A DNA stretch of 64,000 nucleotides from G965227875 sp965227875 (GTDB lineage: Bacteria > Pseudomonadota > Alphaproteobacteria > Rhizobiales > JAJFHC01), in NCBI GenBank assembly GCA_965227875.1, contig OZ245783.1:620001-684000 (forward strand). Reading direction: 5' to 3'. Of the stretch, positions 25,760-36,500 are shown in pieces (position 1 is the first letter of the stretch; each line of letters starts with the position of its first letter). A program made the position numbers and the translations under genes. The notes beneath the pieces are model-generated. The model was not told the origin of the DNA and did not search any database. It saw nothing but the letters and a program-made list of their open reading frames with translations.

Positions 25760-28700
25760 ATGTCGGGCCAGAGACTTGAACTCACACAGCCCGTTCTGCC
25801 GAAGGGCGGCGGGGCGATAACAGGCCTCGGCGAGACCTTCAAGCCAGAAGAGTTCACCGGCACCGCTTCTCTAAGCGTCCCGATTCCCACATCGCCCGCC
25901 CGTGGGTTCAATCCAAAGCTGAGCGTCGACTACAGTTCCGGTGCGGGCGGCGGAGTTTTCGGTCTGGGATGGTCGCTCTCCGTACCCCACATCACCCGAA
26001 AAACGTCCAAAGGCATTCCGAGATACGAAGGGTCGGACACATTCATACTGTCTGGAGCGGAAGAACTTACACCATGTGACGCTGCCCTGCGGCAGGTCGA
26101 GATTGGCGCGCTTACATACCTGGTCCATGCCTATCGTCCGCGCGTCGAGGGTCTGTTCGCACGCATAGAGCGCTTTGTTCTCATCGAAAGTGGCGACTCT
26201 TTCTGGCGTGTCATAAGCAAGGAAAACGTGACCAGCGTTTTCGGCGCTTCACCACAGTCGCGGATATGCGATCCGGAAAATCCGCGCCGGGTGTTTCAAT
26301 GGCTGCTCGAGGAGACGTTCGATGACAAGGGCAATCGCGCGGCCTACGAGTACATCACCGATCACGCCGCGGACGCCGCATACGCGCCATCCGAACGCAA
26401 TCGGGTTCAGCATTCCAACCGGTACATCCATCGCATCAGGTATGGCAATGGCACCTGTTTGTCGTCTGAACAGGAAGACGCGCTCACTTGCTTGAAGCTT
26501 GGGACTGCGCCACATCGGAAAGATTCCCGGTGGCACCAGTGGTTCGAAGAGGAATTCAAGAGCCGCGGTTTGCCCGATTTGGATTGGCGTTTCGAAGTGG
26601 TTTTCGACTACGGAGACCACGGCGTGGACCCGAACGCGAACGAGCCGTATCGGCCGCCTCAGGACCATAGCTGCCCTGCACCTCGTCCCGACCCGTTTTC
26701 GACCTATCACGCCGGTTTTGAAATCCGAACGCGCTGGCTCTGCCGCAGTATCTTGATGTTCCACCGGTTCGCAGAACTCGGTGTCGAGCACCCGGTGCTT
26801 ACACATAGCACCACGTTTCACTATTCCCTGTCTTCGACGGTATCGGTTCTGAAATCGGTGGTGTCCGCAGGATATCGATATGAGGGCGGGCGGTATGTAG
26901 CCCGAACGATCCCTCCGCTTGAGTTCGATTACACATCGTTCGAACCCACCGCAGGAACCTTCGCACCGTTTGTCACCGGCGACAGGAAGCCTCTGCCTGG
27001 CGCCGACTCCGAGGGCTACCAACTCGTTGATCTGTACGGCGACGGTCGGCCCGGCGTATTGTACTGCGATCCGTCAACAGTCCGCTACTGGGCGCCGGAA
27101 GAGCGACGCGTACAAGACCAAACAGCCGGGAACACAGCAGTACAGTTTTCCTATGCGAGGCAACCGGACACATTCCCCCTGCATCACCCGGATCCGGCCG
27201 GCAAACGACGCCTCATAGACTTAACAGGCAACGGCAGGCTCGATCTCGTGGTCGCCGGGACCGGCACCGCAGGCTACTATCAGGCTGGCGCCGACGAAGA
27301 TTGGGAGGAGTTGCGCAGCCTTCCCGCAATTCCCACCGACTTTACAGACTCGAACGGACAACTGGTCGACCTTACCGGAAACGGGCTTGCCGACTTCGTA
27401 CTGATCGACGAATGCCACGTCAGAGTGTATCCGGGGCGTGGTCGCGACGGCTTCAGGCCCGCGATCGTCACAGTGAATGAAGCCAACCTTCCCATGCCCT
27501 CGTCGACCAACCGCGACGAACTCGTGCGATTTGCCGACATGTTCGGAACAGGGGGCAACCACCTGGTCCAGATCAGGAACGGTGAAGTCAAGTGTTGGCC
27601 TCATCTCGGTTACGGCCGCTTCGCAAAACCGGTGCTTTTTGACTACCCGCCCAAGCTGCCCACCGCCTTCGATGCCAGACGTCTGTTTCTGGTCGACCTG
27701 GATGGATCAGGTACGGCGGACCTGGTCTATGCGCATTCGGACCGGGTCGAGATATGGCTCAATCACAGTGGCAACGCTTTCTCGGAGGCGGCGTTGACCA
27801 TCGATCTGCCAGCGCCCTGCCTCCGCGCCGACCAAATCAACTTCGCCGACGTGCTGGGCACGGGGACCACAGCGCTTGTCTTTGCAAAGGCGCATGGATT
27901 CTCACGGCACTGGTACATCGACCTGAGTCAGGGCCGCAAACCCTATCTCCTGAGCGGTTTGGACAACAACCTCGGCGCCGCTTCCAGCATCACCTACTCC
28001 AGTTCCACGCGGTACGCCTTGCGCGACAAGCGCAATGGACGTCCATGGCTGACCCGCTTGCCATTTCCGGTGCCGGTCGTCGAGCAGGTCGAGACTACGG
28101 ATCACTTTTCTCAGACCCGCCTGGTACAGTCATATTCCTATCGTCATGGCTATTACGATGGCGAGGAACGGGAGTTCCGGGGCTTCGGGATGGTCGAACG
28201 GCGCGACGCCGAGACGCTGTGCACCGGAGCGAAGTCCTTTGATGTTCCGCCGCTGGTTACACGGACATGGTATCATGATGGTTCGGCTGTATCGGGCGCT
28301 ATGCCGGATGGGTTTCAAGCTGAGTTCTACCAGGGTGGGCGTGGTGCCGCTGACGCACCTTCAAACCCTTCGGCTCTCAACTTGGACGTTGATGGACGTG
28401 AGAGCCGGCGACAGGCGGCTGCCGCCTTGCGCGGCAACGTGCTTCATAAAGAGATTTACACCGAGAACCGCCAGGGGTTGATCGAGCCTCACCCGTTGGA
28501 GGTGAAGGAGTATCTGCTGAACGTTCGGCGGGTGAATTCGGCATCCCGACGCGAACTCCCCATTTTCATCGCCTTCGCCACTGAAGTTCTCACGCGCCAT
28601 TGCGAGTCTCGGCCAGACGACCCGCGCACGGATCACGTGCTGGTCCTGCAAACCGACGACTTCGGCAATGTCCTGAAAGAAGTGTCTGTGTCCTACGGGC

Positions 28701-31700
28701 GTCGCGAGCCAGATGGTGACCCGCCCGAGCAGCGTGATCGGGACACGCAGGCGCAGACTCTGATCACGTATAAGGAACATCGGTTCACAAACGCAATCGA
28801 GCTTCCGGACGACCACCGTGAACCCCAGCTTTGCGAATCCGTCACATACGAACTTACCGGGTATGCACCGACAACCGGCGTTGGCCGTTTTCAACGTGCT
28901 GATTTCACGGAGCAGACCCGGGGGCAGTTGATCCAAAGTCACGACCGGCAGCTCAGCTATGAAGATAGACCGGGCGCGGGCAGGTGCCGTCGCGTCATCG
29001 AACATTCGTGCACGCTGTTTCGCCCGGACGATATGGGTAGCACCAACAACAACGACGCGACGACGCTGCTCCCGCTCGGCGAGATTGAACCCCTGGCGCT
29101 GCCCGGCAAGACGTTCACCCTGGCCTTCACCGACGGTCTGCTTGAGAAAGCGTTCCGATGCGAAGACGAACCGCCGCCCGGCATTGATTGGCCCGAGACG
29201 CTGGGAACTCACGGCGGGTATGTTTCGGGTGGAACGCTCCACGACCTGGGCATCATATCCGCAAGCGGCGATCCGCGGAGAGACTGGTGGCACGCCTCAG
29301 GTCAGGTTTTCCTCTCGCCGGGCGGAGACGACAATGCGGAGCAGGAGCTGAACTTTGCGCGGTCGCATTTTTTCCTGCCCCACCGCTATCGGGATCAGTT
29401 CCACACACAGGAAATCAACACCGAGGTGATCGTTCTTTACGACAATCACCGGTTGCTCCCACTGGAAAGCTGCGACGCCCTCGGCAATCGAACCACCGTT
29501 GGAGAACGCGACCGGGGGAAACGAACCACGAACGGCAACGACTACCATGCTCTGCAGCCGGCACTGATCACCGATCCTAACGGCAACCGGTCCCAAGTGG
29601 CGTTTGATGCGCTTGGACTGGTGGTCGGCACCGCGGTTATGGGCAAGCGCTCCTCCAAGCCTGCCGAAGGAGATACGATGGAGGGGTTCGAGCCGCATCC
29701 CACGCTGGCACAGGTTGATGCATTTCTGCGCGGACCGGAACCGGACTCGCTTGGCGGGAAACTGCTGGGTCCCGCCACGAGCAGGACCGTTTACGATCTC
29801 CACAGGTTCCGCCGCACGCGTGCTGAATTTCCAGACGCCGCGTCGCGCTGGCAGCCCTCGTGCATAGCGACCATCGCCCGCGAGACCCATGGCAACGGAC
29901 AAGCGCAACAGAAGAATGCGAACCTGCAAATCAGCTTTACGTATTCCGACGGTTTCGGGCGGGAAATACAGACCAAGGCGCAAAGTTCACCGGGCAAACA
30001 GGACATCCTGAACGGACGTGACGCCGTCCGATGGACCGGCAGCGGCTGGACCACGTTCAACAACAAGGGCCAGCCCGTCTGTCGCTACGAGCCCTTCGCT
30101 ACGGAAACACATCTTTTCGAGGCGAACCGCGTGGAAGGTGTCGGCTCATTGACTTTCTACGATCCGGTCGGGCGCGTGGCGGCAACACTTCATCCGGACC
30201 GCACATGGGAAAAGACCGTAACGACCCCTTGGGTACAAACGTTCTGGGACGCAAACGACACCGTCCTGATCGAAGACCCTTCGCTGGACCCGGACGTGGG
30301 CGTTTACTTTGCGGGCCTGCCCGAAGACAACTACTCACCCTCCTGGTACGCACAACGGAGCGGGGGCTCCGAGGAGGAACGGCGGGCCGCAAATCAGACG
30401 TCGCTGCATGCGGCAACTCCGGAAAAACATCATCTCGACCCGCTCGGCCGGACATTTCTGACGGTCCGCCATAACAGGTTCAAGTATCGAAGCTCTCCGT
30501 CGAAGCAGGAACCCATCGAACAGTTCATCGCCACTCGCGTGATTTTTGGTATCGAGGACCATCCGCGCGAGATACTCGATGCCGACGGCAAGACAGCATT
30601 TTTCTACGCCTACGATATGCTCGGCTCTCAGATTCATGAAGCAAGCATCGACGCGGGCGATCGCTGGACCCTGAACGACGTTCTTGGAAATCCCATTTGT
30701 TCCTGGGACAGCCGCGGTCACGTGCAGCACACGGAGTATGATGCGCTCCGTCGGCACTTGCGGTCGTTCGTGGCCGGAAACGAAGGTGCACCCGAAGATG
30801 ACCCAATCCTGACCGAGCGGGTTGTATACGGCGAGCAGCACCCGGAGCCTGAAGCGCTGAACCTGCGGGGCAAGCCGATCATACATCTGGATCAGGCGGG
30901 TGTGGTCGGCAATGAAGCCTACGACTTCAAAGGCAACGCGTTGCGCATCACCCGGAACATCGCGCGCAATGCCGAATACCCTACGCCACTGAACTGGAGT
31001 GCGGCAGATATCGTGCTGAGCGCCAAAGCCGAAGAAGGATTCGACTGGGACGAACTCGCGCAGGTTCTCTCGGAGGCCATCGAAGACAAATCGTACACCA
31101 GCGTAACTCGCTACGATGCCCTCAACCGAATGACGGAACTCGCCGCACCTGACGGAAGTGTCGTGCGATACGGTTACAACCGCGCCGGACTGCTGTCGCA
31201 GATCGATGCCAATTTGCACGGGGTCACGGAAAAGGAAAAGCCGGTCTGGACTCCGTTCGTCACGGACATCGACTACGATCCCAAGGGCCAGCGCAGGTCG
31301 GTCGACTACGGCAACGGCGTCGGGACGGTTTTCACCTACGACGACAGGACTTTCCGGCTGAAAAGGCAACAAACGGCCGCGCTGAAACTACAGAAGACAG
31401 CAAAATCCGGGACAGTATCGTGTATCGACCCGGAGACGCTCTCGCTTCAGGATCTGAACTACAGTTACGATCCGGCGGGGAACATCACCCACATTCGCGA
31501 TGCGGCGCAGCAAACGCTGTTCTTCCGCAACCGCAAGGTCGATCCGAACACATCCTACACCTACGATGCCCTCTATCGCCTAATCGAGGCCTCCGGGCGG
31601 GAACATCTGGGCCAAGGAGGCAGCACCCCCACAACAGCAACTCCAGGCAATCCCGCCGATGCGCCCCGGGTTGGGCTGCTGCATCGTGGAGACGGCAAAG

Positions 31701-33469
31701 CAATGGGCCGATACAGCGAGGAGTATCACTACGATAGACACGGCAACATCGAGCAAGTGGTCCATCGCACCAGCGATCCGGCCCATCCCGACTGGATCCG
31801 GACCAACACTTTCGACAGCCCGGGCAACCGCCTCACCGCCACCCAAATCAGCGGCGGTACACCGGAGCCGGTGACCTACGACGCCCACGGCAACGTGACC
31901 ACGCTGTCACACCTGTCGCTCATGCAATGGAACCACCACGACCAGTTGTCGCTTACGGCACGCCAGGTGGTCTCGAACGGCGGGGCGCCGGAGCAAACGT
32001 GGTATGCATACGATGGAAGCGGCCAGCGGATCCGGTCGGTGACGATGCGTCAGACAGCCTCTGGGCAGACCACGCGCCGCAAGGCCGAACGAGTCTATCT
32101 TGGCAGTTACGAGATCTGCCGCAGGTTGAGGGCTGACGGAAAAACTGTAACGCTGCAGACGGAAACGCTACACATCATGGACGGCGATGAGCGGATCGCG
32201 CTGGTCGAAACGCACACCCGCGGAAGGGCCCCGCCCAAGACATTCATCCGTTATCAGCTTGGCAACCACCTGGACTCTGTGTCGCTGGAGCTGGACGAGG
32301 CGGCCAAGATCGTCTCCTACGAAGAGTTCACGCCGTTTGGCGGAACGTCCTATCAGGCCGTGCAGCACCAGACAGGCCCACCCAAACGATACCGCTACTC
32401 CGGCAAGGAACGCGACGAGCAGTCCGGTCTCTACTATTACGGTGCACGGTACTACGCGCCCTGGCTCGGGCGATGGACGAGCCCGGACCCGGCGGGCACG
32501 GCGGATGGCCTCAACCTCTATGCGTTCGTGGAGAACAACCCAACAGGTCACGTTGACGACGGGGGGTTCCTAAAGCGCAAAGCCGCTTCGAGACCGATGG
32601 GTGAAAAGCGGGCGCGGCCTCCTGTCGGCTTCTACAGTCAAATGCAGTCCGGCCGCAGGCAAGGCATGGGGTTCTCCGGGCGAGCCACCACGCCGTCGAA
32701 TACGCCAACCGAACCCGCGAACCGAGCCCGCGTATCGGCCATGATGCAGGGCAAGGCCTACAAGGCCGGCACCGTCAGGCTTCACTGGAAAGGCTTCAGG
32801 GACGCAGGCCGTGCAACAACCGGCATCACGCCGCACATAACCACGCGCATGGGCACAAGCTGGACGCAGGAGCATGTGGCAGCGAGAAACGCCTTCGGCA
32901 ACTGGCTCCAGGGCAGAATTTCGCCAGCCGAATTCGCCGGACATCTTGCCGAAAACTCTCACATCCTCGCGGGCAGCCTCTACGGCCCGAACGACGAGTT
33001 AAACGCCCCGCCCGCTTCGGTGCACCAGAACACCGAATGGCTCGCCGTCGAAACGGGAATCAAACACCTCGCCTCAAAGGAAGGGGTCTCGGACAAACTC
33101 AGGATCAAAGCCACCGGTTACGTTCACGCCGAAGGCGAGTTCCAGGGCGTTCTGAAGGCGGCACGCTACAAGATCTATATCGCCGGCAAACTGGTGTTCG
33201 ATCACGTAACCCTGGGAGACCGCGATGCGATCGACAAGAACGAGGCTTCCGGGCTGTTCCGCCGGGTGGCGGAACTGTCCGAAGAGAGCGAAGAGATATC
33301 CAGGAACGGTCGACGGTCGCGACTGTGGAAAGTCGCCGCGCCGACTGAGCGGCAGCTTTCTCATGGCCATGGTTCAAGTCATCGCTCTCCGGCTTTTACG
33401 GACAGGGTCGCACCGGCCGCTGTGCCACGGAAGTTCCTCCGGGTGATACGCAGGACGCCAAGAAGCTGA
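25760..33469 (+). CDS. Fused TcB-TcC Tc-toxin protein (SpvB, FG-GAP, Rhs core, variable toxin C terminus)
   Basis: 2569 residues. The N terminus is SpvB-like ('GLGETFKPEEFTGTASLSVP', 'SVDYSSGAGGGVFGLGW'). FG-GAP-like repeats follow at ~415-715 (VDLYGDGRPG, IDLTGNGRLD, VDLDGSGTAD), forming the TcB beta-propeller that docks on TcA. TcB middle domains and then an Rhs/YD-repeat shell (~1600-2200) come next, closing with the Rhs-associated core at ~2209-2268 ('YSGKERDEQSGLYYYGARYY', 'DGLNLYAFVENNP'). In known Tc toxins this shell forms a cocoon that self-cleaves and holds the toxic C terminus, here ~300 residues (2270-2569). TcB and TcC are one chain here, whereas in Photorhabdus they are separate. 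Start ATG is at 25760; the TcA gene follows after 92 bp. Confidence 0.9.
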   Translation: MSGQRLELTQPVLPKGGGAITGLGETFKPEEFTGTASLSVPIPTSPARGFNPKLSVDYSSGAGGGVFGLGWSLSVPHITRKTSKGIPRYEGSDTFILSGAEELTPCDAALRQVEIGALTYLVHAYRPRVEGLFARIERFVLIESGDSFWRVISKENVTSVFGASPQSRICDPENPRRVFQWLLEETFDDKGNRAAYEYITDHAADAAYAPSERNRVQHSNRYIHRIRYGNGTCLSSEQEDALTCLKLGTAPHRKDSRWHQWFEEEFKSRGLPDLDWRFEVVFDYGDHGVDPNANEPYRPPQDHSCPAPRPDPFSTYHAGFEIRTRWLCRSILMFHRFAELGVEHPVLTHSTTFHYSLSSTVSVLKSVVSAGYRYEGGRYVARTIPPLEFDYTSFEPTAGTFAPFVTGDRKPLPGADSEGYQLVDLYGDGRPGVLYCDPSTVRYWAPEERRVQDQTAGNTAVQFSYARQPDTFPLHHPDPAGKRRLIDLTGNGRLDLVVAGTGTAGYYQAGADEDWEELRSLPAIPTDFTDSNGQLVDLTGNGLADFVLIDECHVRVYPGRGRDGFRPAIVTVNEANLPMPSSTNRDELVRFADMFGTGGNHLVQIRNGEVKCWPHLGYGRFAKPVLFDYPPKLPTAFDARRLFLVDLDGSGTADLVYAHSDRVEIWLNHSGNAFSEAALTIDLPAPCLRADQINFADVLGTGTTALVFAKAHGFSRHWYIDLSQGRKPYLLSGLDNNLGAASSITYSSSTRYALRDKRNGRPWLTRLPFPVPVVEQVETTDHFSQTRLVQSYSYRHGYYDGEEREFRGFGMVERRDAETLCTGAKSFDVPPLVTRTWYHDGSAVSGAMPDGFQAEFYQGGRGAADAPSNPSALNLDVDGRESRRQAAAALRGNVLHKEIYTENRQGLIEPHPLEVKEYLLNVRRVNSASRRELPIFIAFATEVLTRHCESRPDDPRTDHVLVLQTDDFGNVLKEVSVSYGRREPDGDPPEQRDRDTQAQTLITYKEHRFTNAIELPDDHREPQLCESVTYELTGYAPTTGVGRFQRADFTEQTRGQLIQSHDRQLSYEDRPGAGRCRRVIEHSCTLFRPDDMGSTNNNDATTLLPLGEIEPLALPGKTFTLAFTDGLLEKAFRCEDEPPPGIDWPETLGTHGGYVSGGTLHDLGIISASGDPRRDWWHASGQVFLSPGGDDNAEQELNFARSHFFLPHRYRDQFHTQEINTEVIVLYDNHRLLPLESCDALGNRTTVGERDRGKRTTNGNDYHALQPALITDPNGNRSQVAFDALGLVVGTAVMGKRSSKPAEGDTMEGFEPHPTLAQVDAFLRGPEPDSLGGKLLGPATSRTVYDLHRFRRTRAEFPDAASRWQPSCIATIARETHGNGQAQQKNANLQISFTYSDGFGREIQTKAQSSPGKQDILNGRDAVRWTGSGWTTFNNKGQPVCRYEPFATETHLFEANRVEGVGSLTFYDPVGRVAATLHPDRTWEKTVTTPWVQTFWDANDTVLIEDPSLDPDVGVYFAGLPEDNYSPSWYAQRSGGSEEERRAANQTSLHAATPEKHHLDPLGRTFLTVRHNRFKYRSSPSKQEPIEQFIATRVIFGIEDHPREILDADGKTAFFYAYDMLGSQIHEASIDAGDRWTLNDVLGNPICSWDSRGHVQHTEYDALRRHLRSFVAGNEGAPEDDPILTERVVYGEQHPEPEALNLRGKPIIHLDQAGVVGNEAYDFKGNALRITRNIARNAEYPTPLNWSAADIVLSAKAEEGFDWDELAQVLSEAIEDKSYTSVTRYDALNRMTELAAPDGSVVRYGYNRAGLLSQIDANLHGVTEKEKPVWTPFVTDIDYDPKGQRRSVDYGNGVGTVFTYDDRTFRLKRQQTAALKLQKTAKSGTVSCIDPETLSLQDLNYSYDPAGNITHIRDAAQQTLFFRNRKVDPNTSYTYDALYRLIEASGREHLGQGGSTPTTATPGNPADAPRVGLLHRGDGKAMGRYSEEYHYDRHGNIEQVVHRTSDPAHPDWIRTNTFDSPGNRLTATQISGGTPEPVTYDAHGNVTTLSHLSLMQWNHHDQLSLTARQVVSNGGAPEQTWYAYDGSGQRIRSVTMRQTASGQTTRRKAERVYLGSYEICRRLRADGKTVTLQTETLHIMDGDERIALVETHTRGRAPPKTFIRYQLGNHLDSVSLELDEAAKIVSYEEFTPFGGTSYQAVQHQTGPPKRYRYSGKERDEQSGLYYYGARYYAPWLGRWTSPDPAGTADGLNLYAFVENNPTGHVDDGGFLKRKAASRPMGEKRARPPVGFYSQMQSGRRQGMGFSGRATTPSNTPTEPANRARVSAMMQGKAYKAGTVRLHWKGFRDAGRATTGITPHITTRMGTSWTQEHVAARNAFGNWLQGRISPAEFAGHLAENSHILAGSLYGPNDELNAPPASVHQNTEWLAVETGIKHLASKEGVSDKLRIKATGYVHAEGEFQGVLKAARYKIYIAGKLVFDHVTLGDRDAIDKNEASGLFRRVAELSEESEEISRNGRRSRLWKVAAPTERQLSHGHGSSHRSPAFTDRVAPAAVPRKFLRVIRRTPRS

Positions 33470-33561
33470 TGCCGAACCTTAGGTACCAATGACCTTGCCG
33501 ATGGACGTGCACAGATTGTGTGCACCAACCTGACGCGTAGCCCGACGGGAGGACGACAACG

Positions 33562-36500
33562 ATGGCCGAGGACACCAAGAGCGCGACGCCTGTGAGCTCG
33601 CAGAACGCTGAACTGGTCGGCCAGCATATCAGCCTCAACGCGCCGCATTTCGCGCGTTTCGCCGAACAGTTCGAGATCTTTCCGACGCCGGTCAGCCACG
33701 CAGACCACCATGACACCTACAACTCTGCGCTTAGTCCCGCTGCCTACCTGGTTGACCTCCTGCGTCTGGCGAAGAAGCACATTCCGGGCAACGATCTGTT
33801 CAAGCGGCGGCCGGATCTGGAGCACCTTCCGCTGGACCGCGCTCATACGGAAGAGCTCGTGCCCTATCTGGAAGTCGTCAACACGGCGATCGCGGCGCAC
33901 GTCAAAGGCGGACGGAAGAAGGCCTTGTCCTGTGCGGCGAACAGCAGTTTCCCGTTCACTCTGCCGGCAAACCTGCCACTGCTGCAAATCCGCACCTACC
34001 TTGCGCATTTCGATGTCGAACTGATCGATATCTATGAAACGCTGGGTCTGTCCAAAGACCATCCCGCCTGGATCGTCGAAACGCTCGGCCTGTCCTCCCA
34101 GAGTGAATTGACCCGCCTCGGGACACCGGACGCCAGCGAAGATACGCTCCAGAAGGATTTTGGCGGCGCGAGGATCCTGCAGGACCAGGAGCATGGAGAT
34201 ATCTGCGTCACCGCGACCTTCATGAAGCAAACCGGTTTATCGCCGGCTGAACTCTCCGAACTGGTCCAGATTTTCAAACTTGAGGTGAGACCTGAAATCG
34301 TCACCCACGATAAGCAGGGTAATGAGACGGGTCGCGAACCCCAATGCATGCCGAAACTCAAGAAGGAGACCCTTGACCGCCTCAACCGCTTCATCCGTCT
34401 TGCCGGGCGCACGGGGTGGTCCTTCAGCGATCTGGACTGGGCGCTGCGTTCGGCGAACGCGGGCATTCCAGGTCAAAAGAAGCGTAGCGCACCCAAGGGT
34501 GCCGACATCACCGCGGCCACGCTGGCGCGGGTGGCGCGTATCAAGAGGATCTGCGAAACGCTCAAGCTGCCGGTCGATGTGGTCTGCTGTTTCGTGCAGG
34601 ACATGAAAACGACACCGGGCGTCTCGACGCCCGACAAGGCCGGTGCCAGGTCGCTCTTCGACCGGACCTTCAACACTCCGCCGTTCAGTCATCCGAAATC
34701 CACAGACGCCGCCCCCGACTATCATCCGAAGGGCACACGGTTTCCCGACTCCAAGGTGGATCCTTTGAAATGGACGCCTCCGTCGGCGGTGAAACCGGCC
34801 GAACAGGACGATACGGGCAGCAATCGCAGAGACCAGGATATCGGCGCCAGCCTTCAGGCTTCGCTCGGTATCAACAGCGACGACCTCGAGGCGATCGTCG
34901 ACCACCTCTGCGAGGGCAGGCAGCTTGACGCAGCGGACCTGCGTCTGGACGTGCGCACACTGACGGTACTCTACCGGCACAGCAAGCTGGCACATGTTCT
35001 AAAGATGGAAATCCCGGAGTTTCTGGTTTTCCTGAAGTGCATTGCCGGCAAACTGGCGCACAACGTGGCGTCCACGGCGGTCTCGGAGCTGAGCGATGTC
35101 GAAACCATCATCGATTGGGCCGGGTGGCTCGGCGATGCCGGATTGCACCCTTATCAACTGGAGTACCTGCTCGGCGCAACATTGAGTGCGCGAGCACGGC
35201 GGGTCTTCGATCCCGGCCCGGCGCCGGAGGAACTTGCCGCCCTTTTGCCCGATTTGGAACCTTGGACAGTGCTGGCGCAATCGTTCACCGGGAAAGGATT
35301 TTCGCCGGACGAAGCGCACGGCGTTTGTGCCGCGCTGAAAGCCAAGGGTCAGGTCGACACGCACGGTCTGTGCAGGGAAACCGTCTCGCATGGCGACGTG
35401 ATCGAGACCCTGGCGGCATACATGCGAGACGGTGAAGACACCGGTTTCTCATCAGCCGTTGGCGGACTGGTGACGATACAGGAAAGCGACATCGAACTTG
35501 CCCTGCGTGCGGGCCCGGTGCCACCCGACCCCGGCACCGACATAGCCGGCATGGCCGGAAGCGTCCTCAAACAGCTCGTGAAGCAGAACATCGTTGGAGA
35601 CGATCACTTGCTTGCCGCCGGTTCGAACCCCCTGTTCGCACGTCCGCTCGTTCCTGGACATCTCCTTCCGAAACATCCGGAACCGGACATGGAGAGCAGA
35701 CTTGGCCAGGTGAGAGCTATGCTGGCGTCCAGGGCAAACAAGATTGGCGCGGTCGTGGATACCGTCAACCAGGTCCCAGATCATCAGTACGAGCTTGCGG
35801 TTCACCGGCTTGCCACGGCGTTCCATCTGCCGCCCGATCTAGCTTCCGCAGTGCTGGAGCCACTGGGCCTCGGCCGCCACAGGGTGGCCGGTGTCGTGTC
35901 CGGAGCGGAACGAAACAACGTTGCAAGGCTGCTTTGCTTCGCAAAAGCCCTGGGCCTGTCGCCGGAGGATATCGCAGAGATGCTTGGTCATCTCAAATTG
36001 ACATCATCCAAGGTCGTGAAAGGGCTCCGGCCGCCCAAGGGGCCGAAGCTGACCAAACAGTGGAACAATGTACTGTCCGACATGTTGGCGGGGCCGCCTG
36101 ATGTCCCGTTCGAGGTGGAGCAAACGCAATCAGATGCCTGGGTGATCGGACCGCCGGCCGGATGGACACCCGCCGGCAATCTCCCCGATATGTCGACCGC
36201 TGTGGACACGTTAGATGCGGTCGAGCACGACAGGTACCAGACCGAGGGAGGCAACGAGATCCGCTGCCTTGCCGCGTCGCCCGACGGGCGCGATCTCTAC
36301 GTGGTCCTGCTTGATGACATCGTGTTTCGCTGCAGGGGTGCCAATGCACCGGGCGGTCGCTGGGAACGCCTTCCGGCTATCCCATCCGGCCGCTCGGATG
36401 CCAACGACCCCATAGAGGTACTCGCGGTCGTTGACGATACCCTGATTGCCGGGACCAGCTCAGGCCATATGTACGGGTGTCCCAATGTCGAGAAAGACGA

